Below are positions 8,052 through 17,913 of a DNA stretch of 64,000 nt, piece after piece. The notes under the pieces were generated by a model. That model was not told the DNA's origin and searched no databases. It saw only the letters and a program-made list of their open reading frames with translations. This DNA comes from Gammaproteobacteria bacterium. GTDB taxonomy: Bacteria; Pseudomonadota; Gammaproteobacteria; Chromatiales; Chromatiaceae. A program made the position numbers and the translations under genes. The number at the start of each line of letters is the position of its first letter. Position 1 is the first letter of the stretch. Location: contig JAJFJN010000040.1 in NCBI GenBank assembly GCA_021773975.1, forward strand, positions 1 to 64,000. Direction: 5' to 3'.

Positions 8052-10637
8052 TCACTTCGCTACCACGTTTACCAGCTTACCGGGCACCACAATCACCTTG
8101 CGCACCAGGGCATCGCCAATAAAACGCTGAACACACTCATCAGCAAGCGCACTCTTTTCAATCTGTGCTTTATCGGCATCTGCTGATACCTGAATACGGG
8201 CACGCACCTTGCCATTAACCTGCACCACAACCTGAATAGTCTCCTGCTTCAGTGCATCTGGATCAAACCGAGGCCAGCTGGCAGCCAAAATATCTTCGCC
8301 ATAACCCAACTCACACCACAAGTGGTGGGTAACATGTGGTGCAATAGGCCCCAGCAAGGAGAGCACAATACCCATCCCCTCATGCAATATCACACGATCA
8401 GACTCTGTCTCACCCAGCTTATAAAGCGTATTTACCACTTTCATACAGGCAGACACGACGGTATTGAACTGTTGACGACCATAGTCATGGGTTGCCTGTT
8501 TGAGTGCAGAATGAATCTCACGACGCGCTAGCTGCTGGGCATCGTCAAGGTCAGAAAACTCACCTGCACCTGCTTTAATACGATCAGCATTATTGGTGGC
8601 CAACGCCCACAGCCGCTTTAAAAACCGATAAGCACCCTCAACCCCATCATCCGACCACTCTAGTGATTGCTCAGGTGGCGCAGTAAACATGGTATACAAA
8701 CGTACGGTATCAGAGCCGTAACGATCGATTAGCTGCTGTGGGTCAACGCCATTATTTTTAGATTTGGACATCTTCTCGATGCCACCAATCTCCACAGGCT
8801 GGCCATCTGACTGGCTGACTGCTGCAATCGGATGCCCTTTGTCATCACTCTCAACATCAACCTCTGCCGGATTAAACCACTCTTTACCGCCACTTGACTC
8901 ATTGCGATAAAAGGTCTCTGCCACAACCATGCCTTGTGTCAGCAGTTTTTTTATCGGCTCATCTGAGGTAACCAGCCCCACATCACGCATCAACTTATGG
9001 TAAAAACGAGCATAGAGAAGATGCAAGATTGCATGCTCAATGCCACCAACATAATGGTCAACTGGCAGCCAGTAATTAGCACGCTGATCCAACATCATGT
9101 CATCGGCATCAGGGCATGCATAACGGGCGTAGTACCAGGATGACTCCATAAAGGTATCAAAGGTGTCGGTTTCGCGTTCAGCCTTACCACCGCACTCAGG
9201 GCAGGCTGTATTGCTGAACTCCGGCATTTTTTTGATGGGGGAGCCACCAGAGGCATCAAAGGCCACATCTTCAGGCAGCACAACAGGGAGGTCGGCTTTT
9301 GGTACGGGCACAATCCCGCACTTCTCACAGTGAATCATGGGGATAGGCGCACCCCAATAGCGTTGACGGGAGACCCCCCAATCACGCAGTCGATAATTGA
9401 TCTGCTTGCCACCTTTACCTGCTTGCTTCAAGTAATCAGCAATGGCATCAAAAGCGGCTTCAGAGGTTAATCCATCAAAGGGGGCAGACTGTTTCAGTAT
9501 CCCTTTTTCAATATAGGCAGCTTCAGCAACTGAGCAGTTGCCATCATCTTTAGCAAAAATCACCTGCCGGATGGGAATGCCATATTTGGTAGCAAATTCC
9601 CAATCTCGCTGATCATGTGCCGGCACGGCCATTACAGCACCGGTGCCATAGCCCATCAGCACAAAGTTAGCGGCAAAAACCGGCACCTCTTTTCCAGAGA
9701 CAGGATGGACAACAGATAACCCTATGGGCATACCTTTTTTCTCAATTGTCTCTATGTCAGCTTCAGATGTACCTCCCTGTCGGCATTCATCAATAAAGAC
9801 CTGTAACTCTTGACTGTTTTCGGCTGCCTTGAGAGCCAGCGGATGCTCTGCGGCTACCGCTACATAGGTCACACCCATCAAGGTATCAGGGCGCGTGGTA
9901 AATACAGTCAGGGCATCATTTGATTCAGGAATAGCAAAATCAAGTTGCACACCCTCTGATCGACCAATCCAGTTGCGCTGCATGGTGCGCACCTGCTCTG
10001 GCCAACCTTCCAGGTTGTCCAACTCAGCCAAAAGTTCATCTGCATAGGCGGTAATCTTGATAAACCACTGAGGAATCTCTCTGCGCTCAACCAAGGCACC
10101 AGAGCGCCAACCCCGGCCATCAATAACCTGCTCATTGGCCAATACGGTTTGATCCACCGGATCCCAATTGACTACTGCATTCTTTCGATAGACCAGCCCT
10201 TTTTTATATAGCTCAGTAAAAAGCCACTGCTCCCACTTGTAATAATCGGGTTGGCAGGTTGCCAACTCACGCGACCAGTCATAGCCAAAACCCAACCGCT
10301 TCAGCTGCTCCCGCATATAATCGATATTGGAATAGGTCCAACGGGCTGGTGGCATATTATTTTTAATAGCCGCACCCTCTGCTGGCAGACCAAAGGCATC
10401 CCATCCCATAGGCTGCAATACATTCTTACCCAACATGCGTTGCTGTCGAGCAATAACATCACCTATGGTGTAATTGCGCACATGCCCCATATGCAGTTTG
10501 CCACTGGGATACGGAAACATAGCAAGACAGTAAAACTTCTCTTTATCACTCTTTTCTATGGCGCGGAAGGTATTATTGGATATCCAGTAATTCTGGACAT
10601 CCTGCTCGATTATTGCTGGATTGTAGGTTTCTTGCAT
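8052..10637 (-). CDS. leuS: Leucyl-tRNA synthetase
   Basis: This 861-residue class I aminoacyl-tRNA synthetase charges tRNA-Leu. The HIGH-type motif appears as HMGH in [17 protein letters not shown], and the KMSKS loop as EKMSKSKNN. The CP1 editing domain lies between them ([16 protein letters not shown]), as does a zinc-binding-like cluster (CEKCG ... CPECGG). The length is normal for bacterial LeuRS. It is the first gene of leuS-lptE-holA and is divergent from the zinc-ribbon gene at 10785. Confidence 0.98.
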   Translation of the reverse strand: MQETYNPAIIEQDVQNYWISNNTFRAIEKSDKEKFYCLAMFPYPSGKLHMGHVRNYTIGDVIARQQRMLGKNVLQPMGWDAFGLPAEGAAIKNNMPPARWTYSNIDYMREQLKRLGFGYDWSRELATCQPDYYKWEQWLFTELYKKGLVYRKNAVVNWDPVDQTVLANEQVIDGRGWRSGALVERREIPQWFIKITAYADELLAELDNLEGWPEQVRTMQRNWIGRSEGVQLDFAIPESNDALTVFTTRPDTLMGVTYVAVAAEHPLALKAAENSQELQVFIDECRQGGTSEADIETIEKKGMPIGLSVVHPVSGKEVPVFAANFVLMGYGTGAVMAVPAHDQRDWEFATKYGIPIRQVIFAKDDGNCSVAEAAYIEKGILKQSAPFDGLTSEAAFDAIADYLKQAGKGGKQINYRLRDWGVSRQRYWGAPIPMIHCEKCGIVPVPKADLPVVLPEDVAFDASGGSPIKKMPEFSNTACPECGGKAERETDTFDTFMESSWYYARYACPDADDMMLDQRANYWLPVDHYVGGIEHAILHLLYARFYHKLMRDVGLVTSDEPIKKLLTQGMVVAETFYRNESSGGKEWFNPAEVDVESDDKGHPIAAVSQSDGQPVEIGGIEKMSKSKNNGVDPQQLIDRYGSDTVRLYTMFTAPPEQSLEWSDDGVEGAYRFLKRLWALATNNADRIKAGAGEFSDLDDAQQLARREIHSALKQATHDYGRQQFNTVVSACMKVVNTLYKLGETESDRVILHEGMGIVLSLLGPIAPHVTHHLWCELGYGEDILAASWPRFDPDALKQETIQVVVQVNGKVRARIQVSADADKAQIEKSALADECVQRFIGDALVRKVIVVPGKLVNVVAK

Positions 10638-10784
10638 CTTTATAACAGTAGTGGGAAATTAACCGCAAAAGGATACCTTAGGAGCCTGCCTGATAACCAG
10701 CAAATATTGCCATCTAAACACTTGCTTACAGGCAAAAATAGGTCACACTTAAGCTAGTATATTTATATCAACAGGGAGATCATC

Positions 10785-11303
10785 ATGACACTGAACAATC
10801 AAAAAGACACCCTAGAGCACCTTATCGAAGCCTATGACATCATGCTTAAAAGGGTAAGCGATGCAATTGAAAAGGCGGAACAGACCACTATCCCGGCATT
10901 AAAAAAGAATATTGAGCATGCCCGTGAAACAGCTATTGAAGTGGGTGAATTAACCCGTGATGAAGCAGAAAAAATCGCCGCTTATCTTGAACGGGATATG
11001 CACGATGCAGCTGATTTTCTCTCAGAGACTGGCAAGGAGTTCAAAGACTGGGGGAAATTTGATCTGAAATTAATCGAAAGCCGACTACTTGAGATGTTTG
11101 CCAATGTCGCTGATAAAACCCGACTCGAATTGGATGCGTTAGCAGAGCAGGCGCGACGTGCCTCCATGTACCACACAGGGGAAGTCACCGGCCCTGGAAC
11201 CCTAGTCTGTAATTCTTGCGGAAAAGAGGTGCATTTTCACAAAACAGGGCACATTCCACCTTGTGCAGGGTGTCACGGCACAAAATATCGACGCGCAAGT
11301 TAG
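10785..11303 (+). CDS. YbeL-family zinc-ribbon protein (DUF1451)
   Basis: This 172-residue cytoplasmic protein is mostly charged helix. It ends in a zinc ribbon with Cys142, Cys145, Cys160 and Cys163 (CNSC ... CAGC). Length, the helical body and the ribbon match the YbeL/DUF1451 family, whose gene also lies divergently beside leuS in E. coli. Its function is not known. GGGAG sits eight bases before the ATG. It converges with mgtE, with a shared hairpin between them. Confidence 0.85.
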   Translation: MTLNNQKDTLEHLIEAYDIMLKRVSDAIEKAEQTTIPALKKNIEHARETAIEVGELTRDEAEKIAAYLERDMHDAADFLSETGKEFKDWGKFDLKLIESRLLEMFANVADKTRLELDALAEQARRASMYHTGEVTGPGTLVCNSCGKEVHFHKTGHIPPCAGCHGTKYRRAS

Positions 11304-11320
11304 ACAGTATAAAACAACGA

Positions 11321-11352
11321 GGTTGGCTACAGCAGGAACAGTGTAGCCAACC
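11321..11352 (-). terminator. Hairpin at the 3' end of mgtE
   Basis: GGTTGGCTACA (11321-11331) and TGTAGCCAACC (11342-11352) form a perfect 11-bp stem that overlaps the mgtE stop. On the minus strand it is followed by TCGTTGTTTTA, so it can work as a terminator for mgtE. It may also stop the convergent zinc-ribbon transcript. Confidence 0.6.
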
Positions 11353-12688
11353 CAAGGAATGCAAGAAAGCCCACTACATCCGTCACAGTAGTCAGGAGAA
11401 CACCGCCTGCAAGCGCAGGGTCAATGCCTAGCCGCTCAAGCGCCATAGGTAATGCAGCACCTGTCATTGCAGCGAACAACAAATTGATCGTCAACGCCGC
11501 CCCAATCACTAGTGCGATGTCACTGCTATCAAACCACAATCCAGCAACCACACCCACAACAACAGCCCAAATCAGACTATTGAGCAGACTGACAGCCAAC
11601 TCCTTCATCATTAAGCTGCGCGCACTTTTATCCGTTAATTGCCCCAGTGCCAGACCCCGAATAACCAGCGTTAACGTTTGGCTCCCCGCCACGCCACCCA
11701 TACTAGCAACGATAGGCATCAATACCGCCAGCGCAACAATCTGCTCAATGGTATGTTCAAATAGTCCAATCACCCAAGAAGCAAGAAATGCAGTCATCAA
11801 GTTCACACCCAACCAGAGCGCTCGCCGCCTGGCACTCACAATCACTGGAGCAAACATATCGGCATCTTCTGTCAGACCTGCCTGCCCCATGAATTGATGC
11901 TCACCCTCTTCACGAATAACATCCACTACATCATCCACCGTGATACGACCAACCAACTTACCATCGTCATTGACCACGGGTGCAGAGACTAGATCGTGCT
12001 GCTCAAATCGATTGGCTACTTTACGTTCAGACCAGGAGGCAGGTATGGGTTTCAGATCCAGTGACATCACCTCAGCGACCGTATCGGAAGGCTCATGGGT
12101 CAGTAGATTGGTAAGAGAGAGTACCCCCAGGTATTTATCATCCCGATTTACTACAATCAGACTATCCGTCTGTGATGGGATCTTATCCTTGCGGCGACGC
12201 AGATAGCGCAGAACAACATCCAGCGTCACCTCTGCCCGCACCGTTAGGGTGTCGGTATTCATCATGCCGCCAGCGGTATCTTCTGGATAGTAGAGAACCG
12301 ACTCCAGCCGTTCACGCCGCTGCTTATCCAGGGAGTTAATCAGCTCCCAGGTTATCGCCCGGGGAAGATCCTGAACCAAATCAGCCAGATCATCCGTATC
12401 CATCCCTTCGGCTGCAGCCAGCAACTCCTCCTTATTCATCTTGCTGACAAGATCTGTGAAGACCTCATCAGCAAGCTCTACTAGAATCTCACCCTCACAA
12501 TCATCTTCCACCAGCCCCCAAACGATCTCACGCTTCTCAAGCGGCAGTCCCTCCAGCAGATGTGCAATTTCAGCCGGGCGCAATGCATTTAACATGCGCG
12601 CAACCTGCTGTAAGGTGCCGCTATCCAGCGCCTCATGCAGTTTTTGCAGACCTGTCTGGTCGTTATGGTGTTCTGATTGAGTGGCCAT
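11327..12688 (-). CDS. mgtE: MgtE-family magnesium transporter
   Basis: This is a 453-residue Mg2+ channel/transporter of the inner membrane. It shows the full layout: an N-terminal MgtE_N helical domain (about 15-125), a pair of CBS domains (about 135-255) that gate the pore by sensing Mg2+, and five C-terminal membrane helices (about 285-453) with the signature GVAGSQTLTLVIRGLALG. It follows the PTS genes on the same strand, 70 bases after EI, as in several proteobacteria. It could be co-transcribed with them or have its own promoter. Confidence 0.95.
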   Translation of the reverse strand: MATQSEHHNDQTGLQKLHEALDSGTLQQVARMLNALRPAEIAHLLEGLPLEKREIVWGLVEDDCEGEILVELADEVFTDLVSKMNKEELLAAAEGMDTDDLADLVQDLPRAITWELINSLDKQRRERLESVLYYPEDTAGGMMNTDTLTVRAEVTLDVVLRYLRRRKDKIPSQTDSLIVVNRDDKYLGVLSLTNLLTHEPSDTVAEVMSLDLKPIPASWSERKVANRFEQHDLVSAPVVNDDGKLVGRITVDDVVDVIREEGEHQFMGQAGLTEDADMFAPVIVSARRRALWLGVNLMTAFLASWVIGLFEHTIEQIVALAVLMPIVASMGGVAGSQTLTLVIRGLALGQLTDKSARSLMMKELAVSLLNSLIWAVVVGVVAGLWFDSSDIALVIGAALTINLLFAAMTGAALPMALERLGIDPALAGGVLLTTVTDVVGFLAFLGLATLFLL

Positions 12689-12761
12689 AATGGCCTAACC
12701 TACCTATGGTAAAACGATTAATCGCAAGTTTAGCAGGCGGAACGTAGGGGCGGGCGGTTTT

Positions 12762-14510
12762 TCAGTGCATTACAGAAGAAAGTTGTTTGACCCGCTGAAC
12801 AATGTCTTCTTCATCAAGATGACTCATCAGATTGGCAACCTGTTTTGTCAAAGATCCAATATCACTTGCACGAATAATACGCTTGGCCTCTAACAGCACG
12901 CCGGGTTGCATACTAAATTTACGCAACCCCATGCCCAACAGTAACGGAATATAGAGGGGATTACCCGCCATTTCACCACACATACTAACCGCTTTGTCCG
13001 CTTTGTGACCTGCCTGAATAACCAGTTGGATCAACTTGAGTATCGAAGGATGAAGCGGGTCATAAAGGTAGTTCACCTCGTCATCTACCCGATCAACTGC
13101 CAGGGTATACTGAATCAGGTCATTGGTACCAATGGAGAGAAAATCCAGATGTTTAGCAAAGCTATCTGCAGCTAAAGCTGCCGCAGGCACCTCAATCATG
13201 CCGCCAACAGGAATATCTGGATTAAAGCTATGCCCCTCATCCTTCAACTCTTGCTTTAGCTCTTCAATAATCGACTTTACCGCATGCAGCTCCTGTAGGC
13301 TGGATAACATAGGGATCATAATGCGAACCGGCCCATAAGCAGAAACACGCAAAATGGCACGTAGCTGAGGACGAAATAGCGTTGGCTCTTTCAAACAGAG
13401 GCGTATAGCACGCAATCCAAGGGCTGGATTGCTAGCAGGTTGAATCTCATGGCAACAGCTATCCATCTCTTTATCCGCCCCTAAATCGAGGGTGCGAATA
13501 GTGATAGGTATACCATTCAGCCCTTCCACAATCCGCTTGTAGCTGGCCAAGTGCTCCTCTTCATTGGGCGGTTGAGCACGATTCATATAGAGAAATTCGG
13601 TACGATATAACCCAACACCCAGCGCCCCAACGTCATTCGTTGCTTCAATATCCTCGGGCAACTCAATGTTTGCCTTCAGGGTGATATCTATCCCATCAAC
13701 ACTCGTAGCAGGCTCATTAACCAAGGCACGCAGACTGGCAATATGCGCCTGCTCATCACCCGACTTGTTACGGTAATGCTCTAGTGTGCGTTCATCAGGG
13801 TTTGCCAGCACAACACCCTGCTCAGCATCCATGATCAATAACTCACCATGCTTCAAATATTGCGTAACGCGATGAACACCAATAACAGCCGGTATACCCA
13901 AGCTCCGCGCTAAAATGGCAGTATGTGACATAGGGCCGCCAAACTCAGTAACAAAGGCCGCAACACCCTGATTTCGCATCAGAATAGTATCTGCCGGAGT
14001 CAAATCCTGAGCTAGGATAATCTTGCCTTTAAGATCTTCCTCTATTGCTGTCGAACTACCCTGCTGGCCCAATAGATGCTTTTGAATCTGTCCAACAACA
14101 TGATCCACATCATCCTTGCGTGTGCGCAGGTAGGGGTCTTCCATTGCATCAAATATTTTCACCAGCTCATTACGACGCAACTGCAACGCCCACTCAGCAT
14201 TGCAGCGCTGTGATTGGATGGTTTCAATGGGCGCCTCTACCAAAGCCGCATCCTCCAGCATCAGAAGATGGGTATCAATAAATGCATAGATATCGGTAGG
14301 TGTGGCTTTTGGAATTTGATCTCGAACAGCGTTTAAATCTTGGCGAGCACCGAGAACAGCTTGTTGATACCGAGCGGTTTCATGCTCCACGTCTTCTGGT
14401 GCAATTGTTCGTCTACGTGCCTCTGCCTGGCCACATTGCAGATGATAGGCTTCACCAATAGCAATGCTAGAGGTAACACCAATACCAATGCCTGTGCAGG
14501 TCAGCGTCAT
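12762..14510 (-). CDS. ptsI: PTS enzyme I (phosphoenolpyruvate-protein phosphotransferase)
   Basis: This 582-residue enzyme I moves phosphate from PEP to HPr. The phospho-histidine is His196 in GGPMSHTAIL. The PEP-binding barrel follows with RTEFLYMNR, and the C-terminal catalytic loop is MCGEMAGNP. It lacks the N-terminal GAF domain of PtsP. Its start overlaps the HPr stop by four bases (ATGA), so the two are translationally coupled. The upstream genes are HPr, an EIIA(Man) and hprK. With no EIIB/EIIC nearby, a regulatory rather than sugar-importing phosphorelay is inferred. Confidence 0.95.
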   Translation of the reverse strand: MTLTCTGIGIGVTSSIAIGEAYHLQCGQAEARRRTIAPEDVEHETARYQQAVLGARQDLNAVRDQIPKATPTDIYAFIDTHLLMLEDAALVEAPIETIQSQRCNAEWALQLRRNELVKIFDAMEDPYLRTRKDDVDHVVGQIQKHLLGQQGSSTAIEEDLKGKIILAQDLTPADTILMRNQGVAAFVTEFGGPMSHTAILARSLGIPAVIGVHRVTQYLKHGELLIMDAEQGVVLANPDERTLEHYRNKSGDEQAHIASLRALVNEPATSVDGIDITLKANIELPEDIEATNDVGALGVGLYRTEFLYMNRAQPPNEEEHLASYKRIVEGLNGIPITIRTLDLGADKEMDSCCHEIQPASNPALGLRAIRLCLKEPTLFRPQLRAILRVSAYGPVRIMIPMLSSLQELHAVKSIIEELKQELKDEGHSFNPDIPVGGMIEVPAAALAADSFAKHLDFLSIGTNDLIQYTLAVDRVDDEVNYLYDPLHPSILKLIQLVIQAGHKADKAVSMCGEMAGNPLYIPLLLGMGLRKFSMQPGVLLEAKRIIRASDIGSLTKQVANLMSHLDEEDIVQRVKQLSSVMH

Positions 14511-14776
14511 TCATCCTCTCCAAAACGCTCTGCTATGACTGTTTTTAACGCTTGAATGGTCTCTGCTTCATCTTCCCCTTCCACTCTCAACAAGAGTTCT
14601 GAGCCTTTGGCTGCAGCCAGCATCATCACACCCATAATGCTTTTGCCATTAACCTCCTGGCCATTAAATCTCAACTGCACAGCACTGGAAAACTGACTGG
14701 CACAGGTGACCAGCTTGGCTGCGGCCCTAGCATGCAGCCCCAGTTTATTCACAATGGTTACGCTCTGCTCAATCAT
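14507..14776 (-). CDS. ptsH: HPr phosphocarrier protein
   Basis: This 89-residue protein carries phosphate between EI and EIIA proteins. The active-site His15 lies in KLGLHARAAAKL. Ser46 lies in NGKSIMGVMML, the site that HPr kinase would modify; hprK is present at 16076. It could equally be called NPr/PtsO, since proteobacteria with this cluster use it mainly for regulation. It overlaps the EI gene by four bases and follows the EIIA gene after a 39-base gap. Confidence 0.93.
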   Translation of the reverse strand: MIEQSVTIVNKLGLHARAAAKLVTCASQFSSAVQLRFNGQEVNGKSIMGVMMLAAAKGSELLLRVEGEDEAETIQALKTVIAERFGEDE

Positions 14777-14815
14777 TAACTGTTCTAATGGAAAAGTTTA
14801 AAAGTAATGTTTTGA

Positions 14816-15199
14816 TTAGCATATTCTGATACCACAATGCCCTCCGCTTTCAACCTTTTCAGCCAATGTGGTTAGATCCAGCTGTGGGTAATTCAATACT
14901 TTAACCAACATAGGGAGACTCACTCCAGCAACAACCGCCACTCGACCCTCCTCAATCATGCTGCAAGCAATATTACTGGGGGTGCTACCGTACATATCAG
15001 TCATCACCAATACTCCCTCCCCCTGATTTAGCTCATCAACCATCGCTTTAGCTCGTTGACGCTGTTCATCAGGATCACAATCTGACCTGACATCCATGGC
15101 CTTGGCTTGGAGCGGGCAATAGCCCAGCATCGTTTCTGCCGTATCCAATAGCTCTGCACCAATACGGTTATGTGTTATCAACAGCAGCCCAATACTCAT
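14816..15199 (-). CDS. PTS EIIA component, mannose family (ManX-like)
   Basis: This 127-residue stand-alone EIIA domain has its phospho-accepting His10 in LLLITHNRIG and the conserved MTDMYGSTPSNIA loop. Transport-type members are fused to IIB or sit beside IIC/IID, and none is seen here. It overlaps rapZ by four bases (ATGA) and precedes HPr. Related proteobacterial clusters use this protein as a phosphorylation-state signal; the target here is unknown. Confidence 0.9.
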   Translation of the reverse strand: MSIGLLLITHNRIGAELLDTAETMLGYCPLQAKAMDVRSDCDPDEQRQRAKAMVDELNQGEGVLVMTDMYGSTPSNIACSMIEEGRVAVVAGVSLPMLVKVLNYPQLDLTTLAEKVESGGHCGIRIC

Positions 15200-16059
15200 G
15201 GCAACTCCCTATGCCTTGTTAGTATATTTCGCCCCTGTGACTGAAAATACTGTGCTAACTGTTCTACTAGATAAACTGATCTGTGCTGCCCACCTGTGCA
15301 ACCAATAGCAACGGTCAGATAACTTCGTCCCTCTTCTTCAAAAGCAGGTATCCATGATTCTAAAAAATAAGTAATGTGCTCAAGCATCTTTTGAACCTGC
15401 TTATCCTTTCCCAAGAAATCAATAACCGGCTGATCACACCCAGTATAAGGGCGCAGTTCTGCTACCCAATGAGGATTTGGCAAGCATCGCACATCGTAAA
15501 CAAAATCAGCATCCCTGGGGATACCGTGTTTATGGCCAAATGATTGAAATAAAATAGACATCTCCTTCGACGGCTTTGATGCAATCGCTAGCCGCTGTCG
15601 GATAGTGCTGCGAAGCTCATGGATATTGCTATGGGTGGTATCCACCTTCAAATCCGCATGGCTCAAAAGCGGCTCCAACAATGTGCGCTCAAGCTGCACA
15701 GCCTCAGCCAACGGCACATCAGGCGCTGTTAGCGGGTGTTTGCGTCGGGTTTCACTAAAGCGCCTAAGAAGCGTTTCATCCTGAGCTTCAAGGAATAGGA
15801 TTTCACAATCAATGCCCCGTTTACGCAAATCCTCTACAACGGCAGGGGCTTTCACCAGGCAGTCAGATCGATTACGCGCATCAACACCAACAGCAGTTAG
15901 TTGATAGGCCAGATCACCCGATTGCGCCAACTCTTTACCAAAAGACTCAAGCATGAATACGGGGAGATTATCCACACAGTAGTAGCCCATATCCTCCAGT
16001 GTGTGCAACGTGGTGCTTTTACCTGAACCTGACAAGCCTGTGACGATAATTAGCTTCAT
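15196..16059 (-). CDS. rapZ: RNase adapter protein RapZ
   Basis: This 287-residue nucleotide-binding protein has a P-loop GLSGSGKST at residues 8-16. The C-terminal ligand-binding domain contains GCTGGQHRSVY. In E. coli, RapZ senses glucosamine-6-phosphate and guides RNase E to the sRNA GlmZ; in other proteobacteria the role is less clear. It lies in the ptsN-hprK-rapZ-EIIA-HPr-EI cluster, a conserved setting. The start is ATG at 16059, 16 bases after hprK ends. Confidence 0.95.
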   Translation of the reverse strand: MKLIIVTGLSGSGKSTTLHTLEDMGYYCVDNLPVFMLESFGKELAQSGDLAYQLTAVGVDARNRSDCLVKAPAVVEDLRKRGIDCEILFLEAQDETLLRRFSETRRKHPLTAPDVPLAEAVQLERTLLEPLLSHADLKVDTTHSNIHELRSTIRQRLAIASKPSKEMSILFQSFGHKHGIPRDADFVYDVRCLPNPHWVAELRPYTGCDQPVIDFLGKDKQVQKMLEHITYFLESWIPAFEEEGRSYLTVAIGCTGGQHRSVYLVEQLAQYFQSQGRNILTRHRELP

Positions 16060-16075
16060 CTAAATGGCGCTCAAT

Positions 16076-17056
16076 TTAGTGGGGACCTGGAGGGGCTGTT
16101 TTTTGTTTTTTTGCTTCGTTTTGAAAGATCATTTTTTGCTGGCGCTCTATAAAGTCCTGCCCCGCATCATAGCCTTTGCGGCGTTGAATATGCTGCCTTA
16201 CTGCTGTTTCCACCAAGATAGCCAAACTGCGCCCTGGCGCAACAGGAATGGTCACCTCAGCTGTTTTCACACCCAACAGTTCCCGAGTGGAATAACTGCC
16301 CTGCAAACGATCTATCTGCACCAGCTCCTCTTCACTTAACCGCTTCAGATTAACGATAAGGCGTAGATATTTCTCTTTTTTGATAACGCTATCACCAAAC
16401 ATCGCACGAACATTGAGTATACCCAGCCCTCTCACCTCTAAAAATTCCTGTAAGAGCGGTGGGCAACTACCGGTCAATATATCGGGTGCCATGCGGGAAA
16501 AATCAGGCGCATCATCTGCAATCAGTCGGTGCCCACGGGTAATCAACTCCAGTGCTAACTCACTTTTACCCACGGCGGAATCACCTGTGAGCAAAACCCC
16601 CATCCCCAGTACCTCCATAAAAACACCATGGATAGTAATACTGTCAGCCAACGCACGGGAGAGGTAATACTGAAGATTGCTTAACAGCTTGTTATCAGGC
16701 AGCGGTGAACGCAGTAGCGGTGTATTGGTGCGATCAGCGTAGGCAATAAACTCACTACCCACTTCCGCATCATTAGCTAATATTACGGCAGCTGGCAGCC
16801 CCCAGAACAACTTATCCATCACATCCTGATGGGAGTTTTTACCCAGCGTAGCGAGATAAGATAACTCAGCAGGGCCAATAACCTGTATGCGGTTAGGGTG
16901 GATGTTATTCAACTGCCCTGCCAGGGGCTGATTCTGCGCCTCAGGCAACTTACCTTTTAAATGACGGCTACCACCCGCCTCTCCAGCCACCCACTCCAGT
17001 GCCAACTTACCCTTGAGGGTATCAAACAGGTCACGGACAGTAGCAGGAACACTCAT
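16076..17056 (-). CDS. hprK: HPr kinase/phosphorylase
   Basis: This 326-residue bifunctional enzyme phosphorylates and dephosphorylates HPr at Ser46. The P-loop GDSAVGKS is at 158-165. The HPrK signature follows in LEVRGLGILNVRAMFGDS. In Gram-negative bacteria it belongs to a regulatory PTS and often acts on sigma-54-linked or envelope functions. Here it sits directly between ptsN and rapZ, all on one strand with short gaps, and the target serine is kept in the local HPr. Confidence 0.95.
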   Translation of the reverse strand: MSVPATVRDLFDTLKGKLALEWVAGEAGGSRHLKGKLPEAQNQPLAGQLNNIHPNRIQVIGPAELSYLATLGKNSHQDVMDKLFWGLPAAVILANDAEVGSEFIAYADRTNTPLLRSPLPDNKLLSNLQYYLSRALADSITIHGVFMEVLGMGVLLTGDSAVGKSELALELITRGHRLIADDAPDFSRMAPDILTGSCPPLLQEFLEVRGLGILNVRAMFGDSVIKKEKYLRLIVNLKRLSEEELVQIDRLQGSYSTRELLGVKTAEVTIPVAPGRSLAILVETAVRQHIQRRKGYDAGQDFIERQQKMIFQNEAKKQKTAPPGPH

Positions 17057-17064
17057 ATGCAGCC

Positions 17065-17520
17065 CTAACCATCAGCCTGCTGGATGAGTGTCATAGCCTC
17101 ATCGCAATCCTTCACCTTCCTAAGCTGGTCACGAAATGATTCTTTGCTAAAGAGTGATGCCAGCTTAGCTAGCAATTGAAGGTGCTCTTGCGTAGCATCA
17201 TGGGGAACGAGCAGCCCGAAGAGCAGGTCTACAGGTTGACCATCAATCGCATCATAATCAATACCTGACTCTAAACGCACTAGAACGCCACAAGCTTGCT
17301 CAATACCTTTCAAGCGCGCATGCGGTAACGCGACGCCATGCCCTAAACCAGTACTGCCCAGGCGCTCGCGCTCCAGCAATTGCTCAAATATCTCTTCTTG
17401 TGACAGGTTGGGAGCTGCTGTTGCCAGCAGCTCCCCAACCCGTTCTAACGCGCGCTTTTTGCTGCCTGCTTTGCAGTTGCAATCAACCCGTGTGGTAACA
17501 ATAAAGTTAGCGGGAAACAT
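17065..17520 (-). CDS. ptsN: PTS EIIA-Ntr regulatory protein
   Basis: This 151-residue EIIA of the nitrogen PTS has active-site His67 in GVALPHARL and the family length. EIIA-Ntr accepts phosphate from HPr/NPr and regulates K+ transport and other functions through protein contacts. It lies downstream of rpoN and hpf, the classical rpoN-hpf-ptsN order. The N-terminal residues (FIVTTRVDCNCKAGSKKRAL) fit the usual helix that precedes the fold. Confidence 0.94.
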   Translation of the reverse strand: MFPANFIVTTRVDCNCKAGSKKRALERVGELLATAAPNLSQEEIFEQLLERERLGSTGLGHGVALPHARLKGIEQACGVLVRLESGIDYDAIDGQPVDLLFGLLVPHDATQEHLQLLAKLASLFSKESFRDQLRKVKDCDEAMTLIQQADG

Positions 17521-17568
17521 AAATCTCTCTAAACAGATTGCATAGCTAACCTAAATTTAATTCCAACT

Positions 17569-17889
17569 TTAGGTTGGGCTCTCTGTTGGCTCCAAATTAG
17601 CACGGTGGTTTTTTGTTTTTTCTTTATGCTTTTTCACCTGCCGATCCAATTTATCAACCAAGGAATCGATAGCGGCATACATATCTTCCTGCACTGACTC
17701 TGCAAATACATCTACTCCATTCAGATGAAGTGTAGCTTCTGCTTTTTGACGTAGCTTTTCAACAGTAAGAATGACATGCACATTTGAAACATGATCAAAG
17801 TGTCGTTCAAGCCGCTCAAATTTGCTTTCTACACAGTTACGTAAAGAATCGGTAATATCGATGTGGTGTCCGGTCAGGCTAATCTGCAT
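17569..17889 (-). CDS. hpf: Ribosome hibernation promoting factor, short form
   Basis: This 106-residue HPF/YfiA protein binds the 30S decoding region in stationary phase. It has the N-terminal ISLTGHHIDITDSLRNCVESKF segment and a basic KLDRQVKKHKEKTKNHR helix near the end. It lacks the long C-terminal domain, so it is the short gammaproteobacterial form. It lies 24 bases after rpoN on the same strand. Confidence 0.94.
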   Translation of the reverse strand: MQISLTGHHIDITDSLRNCVESKFERLERHFDHVSNVHVILTVEKLRQKAEATLHLNGVDVFAESVQEDMYAAIDSLVDKLDRQVKKHKEKTKNHRANLEPTESPT

Positions 17890-17913
17890 TGTAAACTCCT
17901 GATTGTGTAATGC

